Part shown: one piece after another, positions 26,367 to 35,641 of the stretch
Layout: each line of letters opens with the position of its first letter
How positions within the stretch are numbered: position 1 is the stretch's first letter
Assembly (NCBI GenBank): GCA_022819945.1
Contig: JAJEGI010000005.1
Coordinates: forward strand, 86,679 to 150,678
Source of the DNA: Candidatus Poribacteria bacterium
GTDB taxonomy: Bacteria; Poribacteria; WGA-4E; WGA-3G
DNA: 64,000 bases
Reading direction: 5' to 3'
Program-made: the position numbers and the translations under genes
The notes under the pieces: model-generated
What the model was told of the DNA's origin: nothing
What the model saw: the letters and a program-made list of their open reading frames with translations, nothing else
Databases searched by the model: none

Positions 26367-26518
26367 AATATCTTCTCCTTGTTGCGAATTGCAACCTGTT
26401 TATAGTCCTATCTCCTAAAACTCAGCTTATGAAGGAATGTACAAACCAAGTGTATGAACACCCTTTATTTGTGTGGGAGCAATGGCGAGCATCCTTTTAA
26501 TAATTTTTGATGAATAAC

Positions 26519-26785
26519 TCACACATCCCCCTCCCAACGAAATTTAGCTGCCCACGCATTAACGCGGCGGCGTTTAAGGTCAAGGGTTTCGCAAACAACA
26601 GATACGGCTTGCTTATGCGTGCGGCTGTCCCATCGCTGTTTGAGGTAAAGCCCGCGGGCGCGCGACCAAATCACCGGAATCGCGTAAAGTGTCGCGCCGC
26701 TTTTCTGATTTAAACGCACGCTCGCCGGCATACTGTAAGTGTTGAGTGCCTTATCCCATTCCGGTTGCTTCGCGAGATGATGCAC
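26519..26785 (-). CDS. Hypothetical protein, possible HTH fragment
   Basis: An 88-codon frame from a GTG. The C-terminal part (RARGLYLKQRWDSRTHKQAV and KRRRVNAWAAKFRWEG) weakly resembles the helix-turn-helix of phage terminase or transposase N-termini (x-LYLKG...W-KKF-W). No ribosome site is convincing and the neighbours are mobile-element debris, so this may be a remnant. Confidence 0.3.
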   Translation of the reverse strand: MHHLAKQPEWDKALNTYSMPASVRLNQKSGATLYAIPVIWSRARGLYLKQRWDSRTHKQAVSVVCETLDLKRRRVNAWAAKFRWEGDV

Positions 26786-26920
26786 ACTGTTAAGCAGTAT
26801 ATCCAGACAGACGTTATGGCATCGGTGGCTTTGACATCAAGGGGGGGACTGATGATCTCCTTTGCACCTTTTATTGCGAAAATCTATAACGACACCAGGG
26901 TCATTCAATTGTAAGTTTTT

Positions 26921-27133
26921 TCATTTTATGAGGTTAACTGCGAGTTTAGGTTTCGCTGCGAAATATTGGAGTGCGTCAGTGATTTTTGTATGTCCAGTGA
27001 ATCGCAAAACAGAGAGTGCCGTGTTTCGCATCGCAGCCATAACTTGAGGAATCCCCCCGGTTCGTGCGCTAAATACGTCCGATTCGTATGCTTCAACAAT
27101 GGTGCCAACCTGAACGCAGATTTTTGCGTACAA
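26921..27133 (-). pseudogene. C-terminal remnant of an ISAs1-like transposase
   Basis: The minus-strand frame contains ARTGGIPQVMAAMRNTALSV followed by LRFTGHTKITDALQYFAAKP and LAVNLIK, the pattern at the end of ISAs1-family DDE transposases (RTG.xPxxMAtLRNxAi.lLR..G). The catalytic part upstream is missing. The surrounding 26786-27448 region has no other recognisable gene. Confidence 0.6.
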
Positions 27134-27245
27134 AAAAAATTAAAGTGCCTTTATGACGAACTCATAGCGAGTAAGTGCTAAAAATTCAAAGAAATTTTGA
27201 AGACTTCAAAAAAACCTCTTCAGTCGCGCAGCGTTATTTGCTTGG

Positions 27246-27272
27246 GGTGTTTTTGCTTGGGTATTTCTTCAG
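27246..27272 (+). repeat. Dispersed repeat family B, copy 1
   Basis: GGGGTGTTTTTGCTTGGGTA followed by TTTCTTC; the same string occurs at 44231 and 53057 in gene leaders, and a reverse-complement relative is embedded in family A copies 1 and 5. Confidence 0.6.
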
Positions 27273-27339
27273 CATGTATAGAGACATTCCTACAAAATAC
27301 CGCGAAAAATCACTAAATTGACACTTATGGTGCGGTTAG

Positions 27340-27412
27340 GAAACCGAACCTACAGGGGTTAGGGTCAACAGATAGCATACTAAAGTTACCCAACCCCTAC
27401 AGGCGGGTTTCC
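27340..27412 (+). repeat. Intergenic hairpin
   Basis: CAGGGGTTAGGGT and the downstream ACCCAACCCCTACAGG are imperfect reverse complements about 30 bases apart, preceded by a short palindrome (CGGTTAGGAAACCG). There is no T-tract, so it is more likely a dispersed palindrome than a terminator. Confidence 0.45.
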
Positions 27413-27448
27413 ATATAGGACAGGACAAAAACTTGTACCGAGTGCACG

Positions 27449-28225
27449 TTACTTACCTACCTTAATATCACCCCAAAGCGTCGCAACTTTATCCACCGGA
27501 TCAACCGCCAGCGTCGCATCTAAACCGTTATCCATGAGGGCTTGGATGTCAGCCTCCTCAAGTGCGACATCAAAGAGTATCATTTCGTCAAACATACCTT
27601 CCCACTCTCTGCCACCGCCGTCCCATGAACCGATACGTCCAGGTCCAAATTCTCCGGGCAAAGGTCCCCATTCACCCTCCGCATCAAGTTCACCGTCAAA
27701 GTAGACGCGGACAAATTCATCGGTGCTGCTATAGGCGACTGCGAGATGGAACCATTTGTTCAGGATACTCTTATCCGCTGTAAAATCCGAATCGGGCCAA
27801 CCCGGATGCCGAACAGGATTGTTGGAGTGAATCGCCATCTCCATCTTGTTATCGGGTCTAAACTGGTAGTGCACATACCCAGCCGCCCAACCGTTACGGT
27901 TAAAAAAGCATCTCCACGCGCCAACTCTCCCTGTTGAATTGAACCATTTCATGAGTGTAAAATCGTCAAGCGGTCCAATCTCAGGAACGGTGACCCAACC
28001 GTCCTGCCCATTGAGTTCAATAGCGTTGCCAAATTTACCTTTCACCCATTTCGCACCGCCGACAAGGTTACCGTCGTTACCGTTGTCAGATGAATCTTTA
28101 GCCACTTTTCCATTCGTTTCATCAAACAACCATGCACCCACAATAGATTCCGGATCGATTTCAGCGTTGCTGAGTTGCACAAATATGCAAACGACGATGA
28201 TTAAACTAATCGTAAAGCGTCCCAT
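27449..28225 (-). CDS. Secreted LamG-like jellyroll domain protein
   Basis: A 258-residue protein with a signal peptide (MGRFTISLIIVVCIFVQLSN). The LamG/concanavalin-like fold follows: VGAWLFDETNGKVAKDSSDN, AIELNGQDGWVTVP, WFHLAVAYSSTDEFVRVYFD. Such domains usually bind carbohydrate or matrix proteins outside the cell. GAGGAG fixes the start at 28225; an upstream in-frame ATG at 28300 lacks a site. The C-terminus VATLWGDIKVGK resembles the LATRWGYIK ending of the paralogue at 63 kb. Transcribed opposite to the respiratory cluster. Confidence 0.85.
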   Translation of the reverse strand: MGRFTISLIIVVCIFVQLSNAEIDPESIVGAWLFDETNGKVAKDSSDNGNDGNLVGGAKWVKGKFGNAIELNGQDGWVTVPEIGPLDDFTLMKWFNSTGRVGAWRCFFNRNGWAAGYVHYQFRPDNKMEMAIHSNNPVRHPGWPDSDFTADKSILNKWFHLAVAYSSTDEFVRVYFDGELDAEGEWGPLPGEFGPGRIGSWDGGGREWEGMFDEMILFDVALEEADIQALMDNGLDATLAVDPVDKVATLWGDIKVGK

Positions 28226-28448
28226 CTTGATTCTCCTCTGTTTATGGGTTGTTGTCAATTCCTGAAAACTAAGAAAATACCTTAAAGTAGATTGTATCAC
28301 GAATTATCAGAAAACCGAACAAAAATTTGTTGATTTCATTTGACACCTTTTTTATTATGCAATATTATTTCATTGATATGTTGATCAAAAACACGAAACA
28401 TTTCCTTAAAATTTTTTTCAAATTCACCAAGAAAATCGAAAAAAATGG

Positions 28449-28477
28449 TTGACAAATCTTCAAGAACATGTTATAAT
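28449..28477 (+). promoter_or_regulatory. Consensus sigma70-type promoter upstream of the respiratory cluster
   Basis: TTGACA (28449-28454) and TATAAT (28472-28477) are separated by 17 bases, a perfect consensus. It lies 214 bases upstream of the Rieske gene in the 390-base gap after the divergent LamG gene, so transcripts would carry a long leader that includes the hairpin at 28653. Confidence 0.7.
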
Positions 28478-28652
28478 AATTAACGCTCACGGTGCAAAAT
28501 CACGTGAGTTGGATTTTGTGCTTATATAATCGAACCCATCTGGAATTGGCGAGTATGTTTTACCTGTGGACGGATGACTTTCAAATCCAAAAGATTTTGA
28601 TAGAATTAATTAAAAATCAGGCTATAATGTAGGCAGTTTGCCTTTAATTTCG

Positions 28653-28681
28653 TAGAACCGACGCATAAGCGTCTATCTACA
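28653..28681 (+). repeat. Leader hairpin before the Rieske gene
   Basis: GTAGAACCGACGC and GCGTCTATCTAC flank ATAA and can pair with a small internal mismatch, ending 9 bases before the GTG start. It could influence translation of the first gene of the cluster or be another dispersed palindrome. Confidence 0.45.
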
Positions 28682-28690
28682 AAATCGGGG

Positions 28691-29185
28691 GTGGAAGTGG
28701 TATCTCGACGTAAATTTTTCAAATTCCTCGGTTGGGGAAATTTCACTGCAGCACTGGGGTTGACCTTGGGCCCAGGATTGGTTCGGTATCTGTATCCGCG
28801 TGTGCTGTTTGAACCCTCCTCTATTTTTAAAGCAGGATTCCCAGCAGAGTATCCGCCGGGCAGCGTTAGCGAAAAGTATAAAAAAGAACCTTATGGCGTT
28901 TGGATCGTCCGCAAGCAGGATGGCGAATTCTATGCCCTCTTAACCATCTGTACACATCTCGGATGCACACCGCGCTGGCTCGGTTCAGAAAACAAATTCA
29001 AATGCCCCTGCCACGGTAGCGGCTTTGACCGAGAAGGTATTAACTACGAAGGTCCCGCACCACGTCCGCTTGAACGCGTTAAAATTACATTGGCAGAAGA
29101 TGGTCAGCTCGAAATCGATAAGTCCGTGAAGTTTTTAGGTGAGAAGGAGCAGTGGACCGACCCAGGCTCCTTTTTGAAGGTCTGA
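28691..29185 (+). CDS. Rieske 2Fe-2S protein of a cytochrome bc-type complex
   Basis: A 164-residue protein. The Tat-like N-terminus VSRRKFFKFLGW precedes a membrane helix that likely stays as an anchor. The Rieske boxes are CTHLGC (C87, H89, C92) and CPCHGS (C105, C107, H108), giving a full 2Fe-2S site with its disulfide. It transfers electrons from quinol to a c-type cytochrome, outside the membrane. It begins with GTG and heads the cluster with the two cytochrome b pieces and the multiheme cytochrome. Confidence 0.93.
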   Translation: MEVVSRRKFFKFLGWGNFTAALGLTLGPGLVRYLYPRVLFEPSSIFKAGFPAEYPPGSVSEKYKKEPYGVWIVRKQDGEFYALLTICTHLGCTPRWLGSENKFKCPCHGSGFDREGINYEGPAPRPLERVKITLAEDGQLEIDKSVKFLGEKEQWTDPGSFLKV

Positions 29186-29301
29186 AGAAAGGAGAGCATC
29201 GCGCCTGGCTCCGGTCAGGTAGAAAAAGCGTTTCGGCGTTGTAAGCGTATCTTGAATATTCCTGAGTTACAACGTACGCGTCGAAACTTGCTATAAAAAG
29301 T

Positions 29302-30072
29302 ATGAACGAAGAACGAAAAGGGCTCAAAGAAAAGATTACGAATTCCGACATTTGGCGTTCTATATTCCGCCACGGATATGAAGATACAGGGCGCCGATAC
29401 ACTTTACAGGTTCTCCAAAACGTCTGGTTACATCTCCATCCCCCTCGGGTTTCTCGCCACGCACTCAACTTCCGGTTTACATGGTGCATGGGCGGCATTA
29501 CCTTTCTTATGTTTCTCGTGACAGCCGTCACGGGTGTGCTCCTGATGTTCTATTACCGTCCAACTGCTGAATACGCTTTCCACGATGTACAATACCTCGA
29601 ATTTGATATTCCTTTCGGCATGCTCCTGCGGAACATGCACCGCTGGGCAGCGCACGGGATGGTTATCTCGGTGATGTTGCACATGTTCCGAGTCTTTTTG
29701 ACCGGTTCCTACAAGAAGCCGCGAGAATTCAACTGGGCAGTTGGCGTTATCTTACTGCTCGTGACATTTTTCTTGAGCTTCACCGGCTATCTGCTCCCCT
29801 GGGATCAGTTGGCTTTCTGGGCTGTAACTGTCGGAACGAACATGGCACGCGCAACACCGGTTTTAGGACATGAAGGTCCCTTCGCACCCCAGGACATCAC
29901 ACAATCGAATGATGTCCGATTCGCACTATTGGCAGGTACAATTGTGGGCCCCTCAACACTCCTAAGGTTCTATATTCTACACTGTGTCGCTGTGCCCCTG
30001 TTAGCGAGCGTCTTGATGGCACTGCATTTCTGGCGTGTACGTAAAGATGGAGGCATCTCCGGACCGCTATAA
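29302..30072 (+). CDS. Cytochrome b, N-terminal half (b6-like)
   Basis: A 256-residue four-helix cytochrome b. Two heme b groups would be held by H113/H127 and H227/H242; the second pair is separated by 14 residues as in cytochrome b6. RNMHRWAAHGM, FTGYLLPWDQ and ILHCVAVPL are family blocks. It oxidises quinol at the membrane together with the Rieske protein and the separately encoded C-terminal half. The 116-base gap before it has no obvious promoter. Confidence 0.93.
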   Translation: MNEERKGLKEKITNSDIWRSIFRHGYEDTGRRYTLQVLQNVWLHLHPPRVSRHALNFRFTWCMGGITFLMFLVTAVTGVLLMFYYRPTAEYAFHDVQYLEFDIPFGMLLRNMHRWAAHGMVISVMLHMFRVFLTGSYKKPREFNWAVGVILLLVTFFLSFTGYLLPWDQLAFWAVTVGTNMARATPVLGHEGPFAPQDITQSNDVRFALLAGTIVGPSTLLRFYILHCVAVPLLASVLMALHFWRVRKDGGISGPL

Positions 30073-30167
30073 GCGTTCTAATCGGCATAGTTAAAAAACG
30101 TAAGCGCAACCAACGGGCGCGCTGGATATACGGAAAGGGACTCAAAAACACCGAACCCCCTAACCGA

Positions 30168-30215
30168 ACCGCAAGGTAATTTAGAAATACCGAACCGCAA
30201 GGTAGTTTAAAAATT
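30168..30215 (+). repeat. Two tandem copies of the ACCGCAAGG leader repeat
   Basis: ACCGCAAGGTAATTTAGAAA (30168) and ACCGCAAGGTAGTTTAAAAA (30194) are near-identical and 26 bases apart; the second ends at the ATG at 30216 and supplies its AAGG ribosome site. The same leader occurs before genes at 37872 and 53155. Confidence 0.65.
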
Positions 30216-31082
30216 ATGGAGCATTTTATAGCATTGGTGACGAAGCCGGATAACGTCCCTATTGTTGCTATTCTCTTTCTGATACCGTATTTCATCTGGC
30301 TTTCATACCGGCAAGCGCGCCAGACTGACAAGACCGGTGTGCCATCGGATGCCGCACTCAACGATAAAGTCTATGTGTGGCCCTATCTGTGTCGGAACGA
30401 ATTTATCTGCGCGATTATTGTGATGCTCGTGCTCGGGGTCTGGTCAATTATGATTGATGCCCCGCTTGAGGAACCCAGCGACCCAACGAAAACACCGAAC
30501 CCCTCCAAAGCGCCTTGGTATTTCCTCGCACTCCAAGAAATGCTCGTTTACTTTGATCCTTGGATTGCAGGTGTGGTGCTACCGGGTCTAATTATCGCCG
30601 GTTTGATTGCTATCCCTTATATTGACACAAATCCAAAAGGTAAAGGCTATTATACCATCAAAGAGCGTCCATTCGCGCTCGCTGTATTCAGTTTCGGATT
30701 TATCGTTTTGTGGATTGTCTTGATGGTCGTCGGTACATTCCTAAGAGGTCCCGGGTGGAACTTCTTCGCGCCCTGGGAAGCATGGGATCCGCACCTCGTT
30801 GTGCCGCTAACAAACGTGAATCTGTCCTATCTGTTCGGGATTCGGAGTGAGGTTACCGCAAACTTTTTCGGCTTCGCTGTTGTCGCGGGGTATTTCGCGA
30901 TCGGGCCGATTATCTATTTATGGAAACGGAATAGTAGCCGGTTCTTACAGGAGCTCGGGCTTGTTCGGTATATCATTGTTTCATTCCTGTTCTTAACCAT
31001 GCTCGCACTGCCAATCAAAATGATCTTGCGCATAGCATTCAAGGTAAAATACATCTGGGTATCCCCGTGGTTCAACATATAG
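30216..31082 (+). CDS. Cytochrome b C-terminal domain protein (subunit IV-like)
   Basis: A 288-residue membrane protein carrying the quinol-site half of cytochrome b. The PEWY-type motif reads NPSKAPWYFLALQEMLVYFD, a form seen in other split bc complexes. Helices near 10-30, 65-85, 115-140, 165-185 and two at the C-terminus make it longer than plastid subunit IV (about 160 residues). It completes the quinol:cytochrome c oxidoreductase with the preceding two genes. Its ribosome site is inside the repeated leader. Confidence 0.88.
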   Translation: MEHFIALVTKPDNVPIVAILFLIPYFIWLSYRQARQTDKTGVPSDAALNDKVYVWPYLCRNEFICAIIVMLVLGVWSIMIDAPLEEPSDPTKTPNPSKAPWYFLALQEMLVYFDPWIAGVVLPGLIIAGLIAIPYIDTNPKGKGYYTIKERPFALAVFSFGFIVLWIVLMVVGTFLRGPGWNFFAPWEAWDPHLVVPLTNVNLSYLFGIRSEVTANFFGFAVVAGYFAIGPIIYLWKRNSSRFLQELGLVRYIIVSFLFLTMLALPIKMILRIAFKVKYIWVSPWFNI

Positions 31083-31139
31083 CGAGGACAGTTCGCTCAC
31101 ACGCGGACATATTGTATGTGACGGCATCCTACTGTATTA

Positions 31140-34100
31140 ATGGAGGTTGAAAAGTTCGTGAGGAACAAAAAAGAAATTCCTGCTGAAAATAAATCGTATT
31201 CTGCTTTGTTCTTTATTCTCTCTGGGCTGTTAGGACTTGTAACTATTTGGGGGTTCTGGAGTGAGATGATCACCCGCCGCCCGTGGAAGCAGATCCAGCA
31301 ACAATTTTATCAGTATGAGTATGAGAAGACAGACGCAGAATTGGCAAACGCAAAACTATCTTTGCCTGAACTTTCAACACCTCAAACGCCTGACACGAAA
31401 GCGTTGGGTCGGTTAACGAAAGCGGTCGAAACGGCTCAAGTCGGACTGGACGAAGCGTTGCAGGAACGCAAGTTCCGGCAGAGCGAATCGGACGCGATTA
31501 ACTATAAATATCAGCATAGCCTCCACGTCGCAAAAGGGAAGCGTAATGCAACTGTTGACAAGTGGCAAAAAAAATTAGCTGAACTTGAATCCCAAATTGA
31601 AGCCGAACTCACCGAAGCCGTTTTGGCAGCGGAGGCTACCTTCGCTGATGCCAACAAAACCTTGGCGCAGTTCTATCAAACCAACGGTGACCCGCAGCAG
31701 GCACTCAGCACCTATCTCATCGCACAGAAATATAACACCACAGACACGGAAATCGCTGATGGCATCACCGCTGCGCAAGCGTCACTTCAGGTACTACAAG
31801 CCGACAAAGCAAAGTATGATGAAGTTGCACGCTTGGAAGAAAAATTACATTCGGTCGGTGGTATCAAGCGAACCTTCCTCGGTAGCCTATTAGAGAACCC
31901 TTTCCGTGAAACGCGAACTATCACGCAATACTATCTTGAGGACTTCAGTCACACCGCAGACAGATGTGCAACATGCCATTTTTCTGCAGATAGGAGCGGC
32001 TACGAACAATCCGCACAAGAGACGTTTGAGGTCGAAGGTGATGGCGTAAATCCTGTCGTACATCGCCTCAAGCACGCAAGCGTCAAGGTCGGCAGTGAGA
32101 GTGTCATAATCGATGGGTTTGATGCAGAAGCAGACGAATATACACTCGAAGAAAACGGGACACTTACCTTCAGTGACGTAGATGTTTTTGGCGAAGTCGA
32201 GATTTCTTATGAAACCGGCTACCGTCCTGTCCTCCAGACCCATCCGCACCGCGATGTCCTTCTCGGGCAGCACCCCGTTGATAGATTTGGATGTACACCG
32301 TGCCACGGTGGGCAGGGGCAGGCACTGACAGCAAAAGCCGCACACGCCTTGACACATGCTGAATACTGGCTCACCCCTGTACTCGGATTAGATGAACACA
32401 CCGGCAGAAAGTCCGAAGAGACGAAGGGGTATATGGAATCTAACTGCCGCCGGTGCCACGATGGGGTCATGAAATTAGATTACGGCGTAGATCCTGCAAC
32501 CGATGAACCGGTGGACTATGCCCCGAATCTCACCAAGGGGTTAGCGCTCTTTGAAGACCTCGGTTGCCACGGTTGCCACGCTGTAGAAGGGTATAGCGCA
32601 ATCGAAAACCTCAACAAAGTCGGTCCATCGCTCGCAAAAGTCGGCAGCAAGGTCAAAGATACGGCTTGGCTCGAAAATTGGATTAAAAAACCCGAAGCGT
32701 ATCTCCCAAATGCGACAATGCCGAACTTCTTCCCAGCGGACGGCATGAGTCAGGTCGTCTACCTCAAGAACGGCGGAGTCCGCACCGGTGTTGTTACGAA
32801 GACCACTAATGGTATTGTGATTAAAACCGACGACGGCACCGAATATCCATATTCCGACGATTATGTTCTCCGTATCGTTGATGAGGTGAAATCTATTGCA
32901 GCGTACCTCGCAACAATGAGTGATCCAAGTCTTGACGACGCTTCCGTAAACTATTCTACATCTGAGAGCGTTATTAAAGCAGGTGAAGAGACTGTTAAAA
33001 CCGTTGGGTGTCTCTCATGTCATGCCGTTGATGGCTTAGGCAGCGATTTCGCACCAGCACTTGATAGTGTCGGCACGAAGGTTACACCGAATTATCTCCG
33101 TCAATGGATTCGCGACCCGAAATCTTATGATCCAGATACGAGTATGCCGAGCTTACGGTTAAGTACTCGCGAAATTGATAACGTCGTCGCCTATCTAATG
33201 AGTTTGCAACAGCCAACAACCAATGTACCGACTGACTCTATTGGTGAAGTAGATGTAGCCGAAGGTGAGACACTTGTTAGAACTTACGGATGCTTCGGTT
33301 GCCACGAAATACCGGGTTTTGAGAATGAATCGAAAGTCGGCGCGGACCTCGGTGAATTCGGCGCGAAAACGACTGAAGAATTCGACTTCGGCGACACCGT
33401 AGACGTTGAACATAGTTGGACAGGGTGGACAGTCGGTAAGGTCACGGACCCACGGCGTTACCAGACTCGCCGTATTGTCTCTCGGATGCCTGTCTTCCAG
33501 GTTAATGACGAAGACGCAAAGGCACTCGCTGTGCTTTTGAAGAGTTTCCAACCCGAGAAGTATCCGCTCAGTTATATCCATAACCGATCCGAAAAATTGA
33601 ATCATATTGATGCCGGCAGACGACTCGTCAAAAAATATAACTGCACCGGATGCCACGAAATTGAGGGCGCAGGCGGCGATTATAGCGACCTTATCATCGC
33701 ACATGAAGGACTCAGTGAGATGATTGCAAAGCAGTTTGCACCACCACCGTTGAAGGCTGAAGGCGCGAGAGTCTATCCAGACTGGCTGTTCGCATTCCTT
33801 AAAGAGCCTTCCGATATTCGCTATGGACTCAAAGTACGAATGCCGACATTCGGGCTATCTGATGATGAGGCAACGACACTGGTCAAATACTTCTCTGCGC
33901 TTGACGACGAACCGTTCCCGTACGAAACGCTTGAAGTACCAACCCCAACAAGTGCTGAACTTCGGGTCGGTAAACAGATTTTTGACGAGCTGCAATGTAT
34001 CTCCTGTCACCCAGCGAAAGGTGAAAGAATTCCTGACGGCAGTGACAAAGCGGGACGGCCCGACCTCTCATTGGCAAAGGAACGCCTCAAACCGGATTGG

Positions 34101-34268
34101 CTCATCGACTGGATGAAAGATCCACAGTCGATTCAACCCGGAACGGCGATGCCACAAGCCTGGCCACTCGTCGGTGGACAGCACATGGCAGTTGATGGTT
34201 ACGCTGGCAATGATGCTGAAAAACAGATTCAACTCGTCCGAGATTATATGATCTCGTTAGGACGCTAA
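31140..34268 (+). CDS. Membrane-anchored octaheme c-type cytochrome
   Basis: A 1042-residue protein with eight CxxCH motifs at about 276, 385, 436, 476, 624, 718, 835 and 953. An N-terminal helix (ALFFILSGLLGLVTIWGF) anchors it. Residues 45-250 are charged, coiled-coil-like with a TPR-like patch (FYQTNGDPQQALSTYLIAQK). The later motifs sit in repeated monoheme cytochrome c modules (GC.xCHxxxG...M). A beta insertion after motif 4 (VYLKNGGVRTGVVTKTTNG) resembles one in the protein at 37872. It probably accepts electrons from the Rieske protein in place of cytochrome c1. Start ATG 31140, or GTG 31158 behind GGAGG. Confidence 0.88.
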   Translation: MEVEKFVRNKKEIPAENKSYSALFFILSGLLGLVTIWGFWSEMITRRPWKQIQQQFYQYEYEKTDAELANAKLSLPELSTPQTPDTKALGRLTKAVETAQVGLDEALQERKFRQSESDAINYKYQHSLHVAKGKRNATVDKWQKKLAELESQIEAELTEAVLAAEATFADANKTLAQFYQTNGDPQQALSTYLIAQKYNTTDTEIADGITAAQASLQVLQADKAKYDEVARLEEKLHSVGGIKRTFLGSLLENPFRETRTITQYYLEDFSHTADRCATCHFSADRSGYEQSAQETFEVEGDGVNPVVHRLKHASVKVGSESVIIDGFDAEADEYTLEENGTLTFSDVDVFGEVEISYETGYRPVLQTHPHRDVLLGQHPVDRFGCTPCHGGQGQALTAKAAHALTHAEYWLTPVLGLDEHTGRKSEETKGYMESNCRRCHDGVMKLDYGVDPATDEPVDYAPNLTKGLALFEDLGCHGCHAVEGYSAIENLNKVGPSLAKVGSKVKDTAWLENWIKKPEAYLPNATMPNFFPADGMSQVVYLKNGGVRTGVVTKTTNGIVIKTDDGTEYPYSDDYVLRIVDEVKSIAAYLATMSDPSLDDASVNYSTSESVIKAGEETVKTVGCLSCHAVDGLGSDFAPALDSVGTKVTPNYLRQWIRDPKSYDPDTSMPSLRLSTREIDNVVAYLMSLQQPTTNVPTDSIGEVDVAEGETLVRTYGCFGCHEIPGFENESKVGADLGEFGAKTTEEFDFGDTVDVEHSWTGWTVGKVTDPRRYQTRRIVSRMPVFQVNDEDAKALAVLLKSFQPEKYPLSYIHNRSEKLNHIDAGRRLVKKYNCTGCHEIEGAGGDYSDLIIAHEGLSEMIAKQFAPPPLKAEGARVYPDWLFAFLKEPSDIRYGLKVRMPTFGLSDDEATTLVKYFSALDDEPFPYETLEVPTPTSAELRVGKQIFDELQCISCHPAKGERIPDGSDKAGRPDLSLAKERLKPDWLIDWMKDPQSIQPGTAMPQAWPLVGGQHMAVDGYAGNDAEKQIQLVRDYMISLGR

Positions 34269-34270
34269 AT

Positions 34271-34393
34271 AGTTATCAGTACGGCGAGTACGCCTTTCAG
34301 TTATCAGGTACAAGAGGATTCTGATAATCCGAGCGTCTCTTTCTGACCACTGAAAGGTTTTTCGCAGAAAAACCGTACTGAAAACTGATAACT
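34271..34393 (+). repeat. Intergenic inverted repeat, GATAAC family
   Basis: AGTTATCAGTACGG (34271) and CCGTACTGAAAACTGATAAC (34373) form arms around about 90 bases, including a second copy TTTCAGTTATCAGG. It fills the gap between two cytochrome genes. Confidence 0.55.
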
Positions 34394-34403
34394 TCTTAGT
34401 ATT

Positions 34404-34760
34404 ATGAGACACCTTGTAGTCGTCATCGTCATGATTATTGTGTGGCTCAACGGGCTAATCTGGTTGGGTAAGCAGGTCGATCCGAGTACGAAGTATCCGA
34501 CAGAGGTTGAATACAAGTACGCACGATACTGCGCTGGATGCCACGGGAATAATGGAGAAGGGAATGGACGTATCGGTCGTTTTAAAAAATTGGACCCAGC
34601 AGACCTAACAGACAACAGTCTCTGGGAGATGCACGACGACGAACAACTGCTGGATAGCATTAACGCTGGAAAAGACGATATGCCGGCGTTCTACTATTAT
34701 CTCAGCGATGAAGAACAACGTGAGATTCTCGCCTATATTAAGGAGACTTTTCGTCCCTAA
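34404..34760 (+). CDS. Small monoheme cytochrome c, membrane-anchored
   Basis: A 118-residue protein. The uncleaved-looking helix MRHLVVVIVMIIVWLNGLIW is followed by a cytochrome c domain with CAGCHGNNGEGNG (C43) and distal Met candidates in DDMPAFYYYLSDEEQ. It is probably an electron shuttle between the bc-type complex and a terminal oxidase. Confidence 0.88.
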   Translation: MRHLVVVIVMIIVWLNGLIWLGKQVDPSTKYPTEVEYKYARYCAGCHGNNGEGNGRIGRFKKLDPADLTDNSLWEMHDDEQLLDSINAGKDDMPAFYYYLSDEEQREILAYIKETFRP

Positions 34761-34879
34761 AACAAGCGACCTTTGGAAAGATGGATCTAATTTTTTTAGG
34801 TCTTTTAATTTGCGTTCTTAATTTTTGTAATGTTAATATATTACAGAACAAATTTAAACTATAAGAGGAGAATATAATC

Positions 34880-35632
34880 ATGAAAACCCTAATCGCTTTG
34901 CTTATCTTCGGAATGCTGGCGAGCGTTGCGTTCGCAGGCAACATCACTGGTACCGTCCTGTATGAAGGCGACGCACCGGCGCGGCCGGAACTAACAGCCA
35001 ACAAAGACGACCATTGCATTGCAGCTGTCCAAGGCACAAAATCTGAGGCACTCGTTGTCTCAAAAGGCAAAGGCATCAAGAACGTTGTTATTTATGCCCG
35101 CGTCCCCAGAACAAAAGTAACTCTACCTGAAAAGAACCCTGTCATGGATCAACTCGGATGCGCTTACTACCCGCACGTGCTTGTTGTACCTGTCGGTGCT
35201 ACGGTGGATCTGACTTCCAGTGATCCAGTCGCGCACAACGTCCACTCCCATGCCCAGAAGAATGAAGCGGTAAATACGCTGATTCCAAAGCCCGGGGTAG
35301 TTATCCCTCATAAAGTCGAAAAGGCTGAAGAAATTAAGTTCACCTGCGATATTCACGCGTGGATGACCGGTTACATTGTCGCCGTTCCGAGCAACTTTTA
35401 TACAGTTACCGGTGGAAAAGACGCTGAAAACAAATGGATCAGCTCGGATGCCTATGAAAAATCAGCGGACACCGGTAAATACACGCTTAAAGATGTTCCG
35501 GCCGGTAGAGCGCGCGTCGTCGCATGGCATGAAGAACTCGGCACAGCAAACAAAACTATTGAAGTGCCTGCAAGCGGTGATATTGCCGTAAACTTTACGA
35601 GTGCTGATTTTAAGAAAAAAGCAAAAAAATAG
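34880..35632 (+). CDS. Secreted cupredoxin-like protein with CDIHxWM copper motif
   Basis: A 250-residue protein with a signal peptide (MKTLIALLIFGMLASVAFA). Copper-site candidates are H119 (VAHNVHSH), C156, H159 and M162 in TCDIHAWM, fitting a type 1 copper fold. The last part (GKYTLKDVPAGRARVVAWHE) resembles a carboxypeptidase regulatory or CnaB-like module. It is paralogous to the protein at 42374. It sits between cytochrome genes, so a role as periplasmic electron carrier is inferred. GAGGAG precedes the ATG. Confidence 0.75.
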   Translation: MKTLIALLIFGMLASVAFAGNITGTVLYEGDAPARPELTANKDDHCIAAVQGTKSEALVVSKGKGIKNVVIYARVPRTKVTLPEKNPVMDQLGCAYYPHVLVVPVGATVDLTSSDPVAHNVHSHAQKNEAVNTLIPKPGVVIPHKVEKAEEIKFTCDIHAWMTGYIVAVPSNFYTVTGGKDAENKWISSDAYEKSADTGKYTLKDVPAGRARVVAWHEELGTANKTIEVPASGDIAVNFTSADFKKKAKK

Positions 35633-35641
35633 TCCGAAAAA

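Noticed and set aside
28597..28628. Second promoter before the Rieske gene (TTGATA and TATAAT)
   Set aside because: The spacer is 20 bases, too long for a confident call; the consensus pair at 28449-28477 is better.
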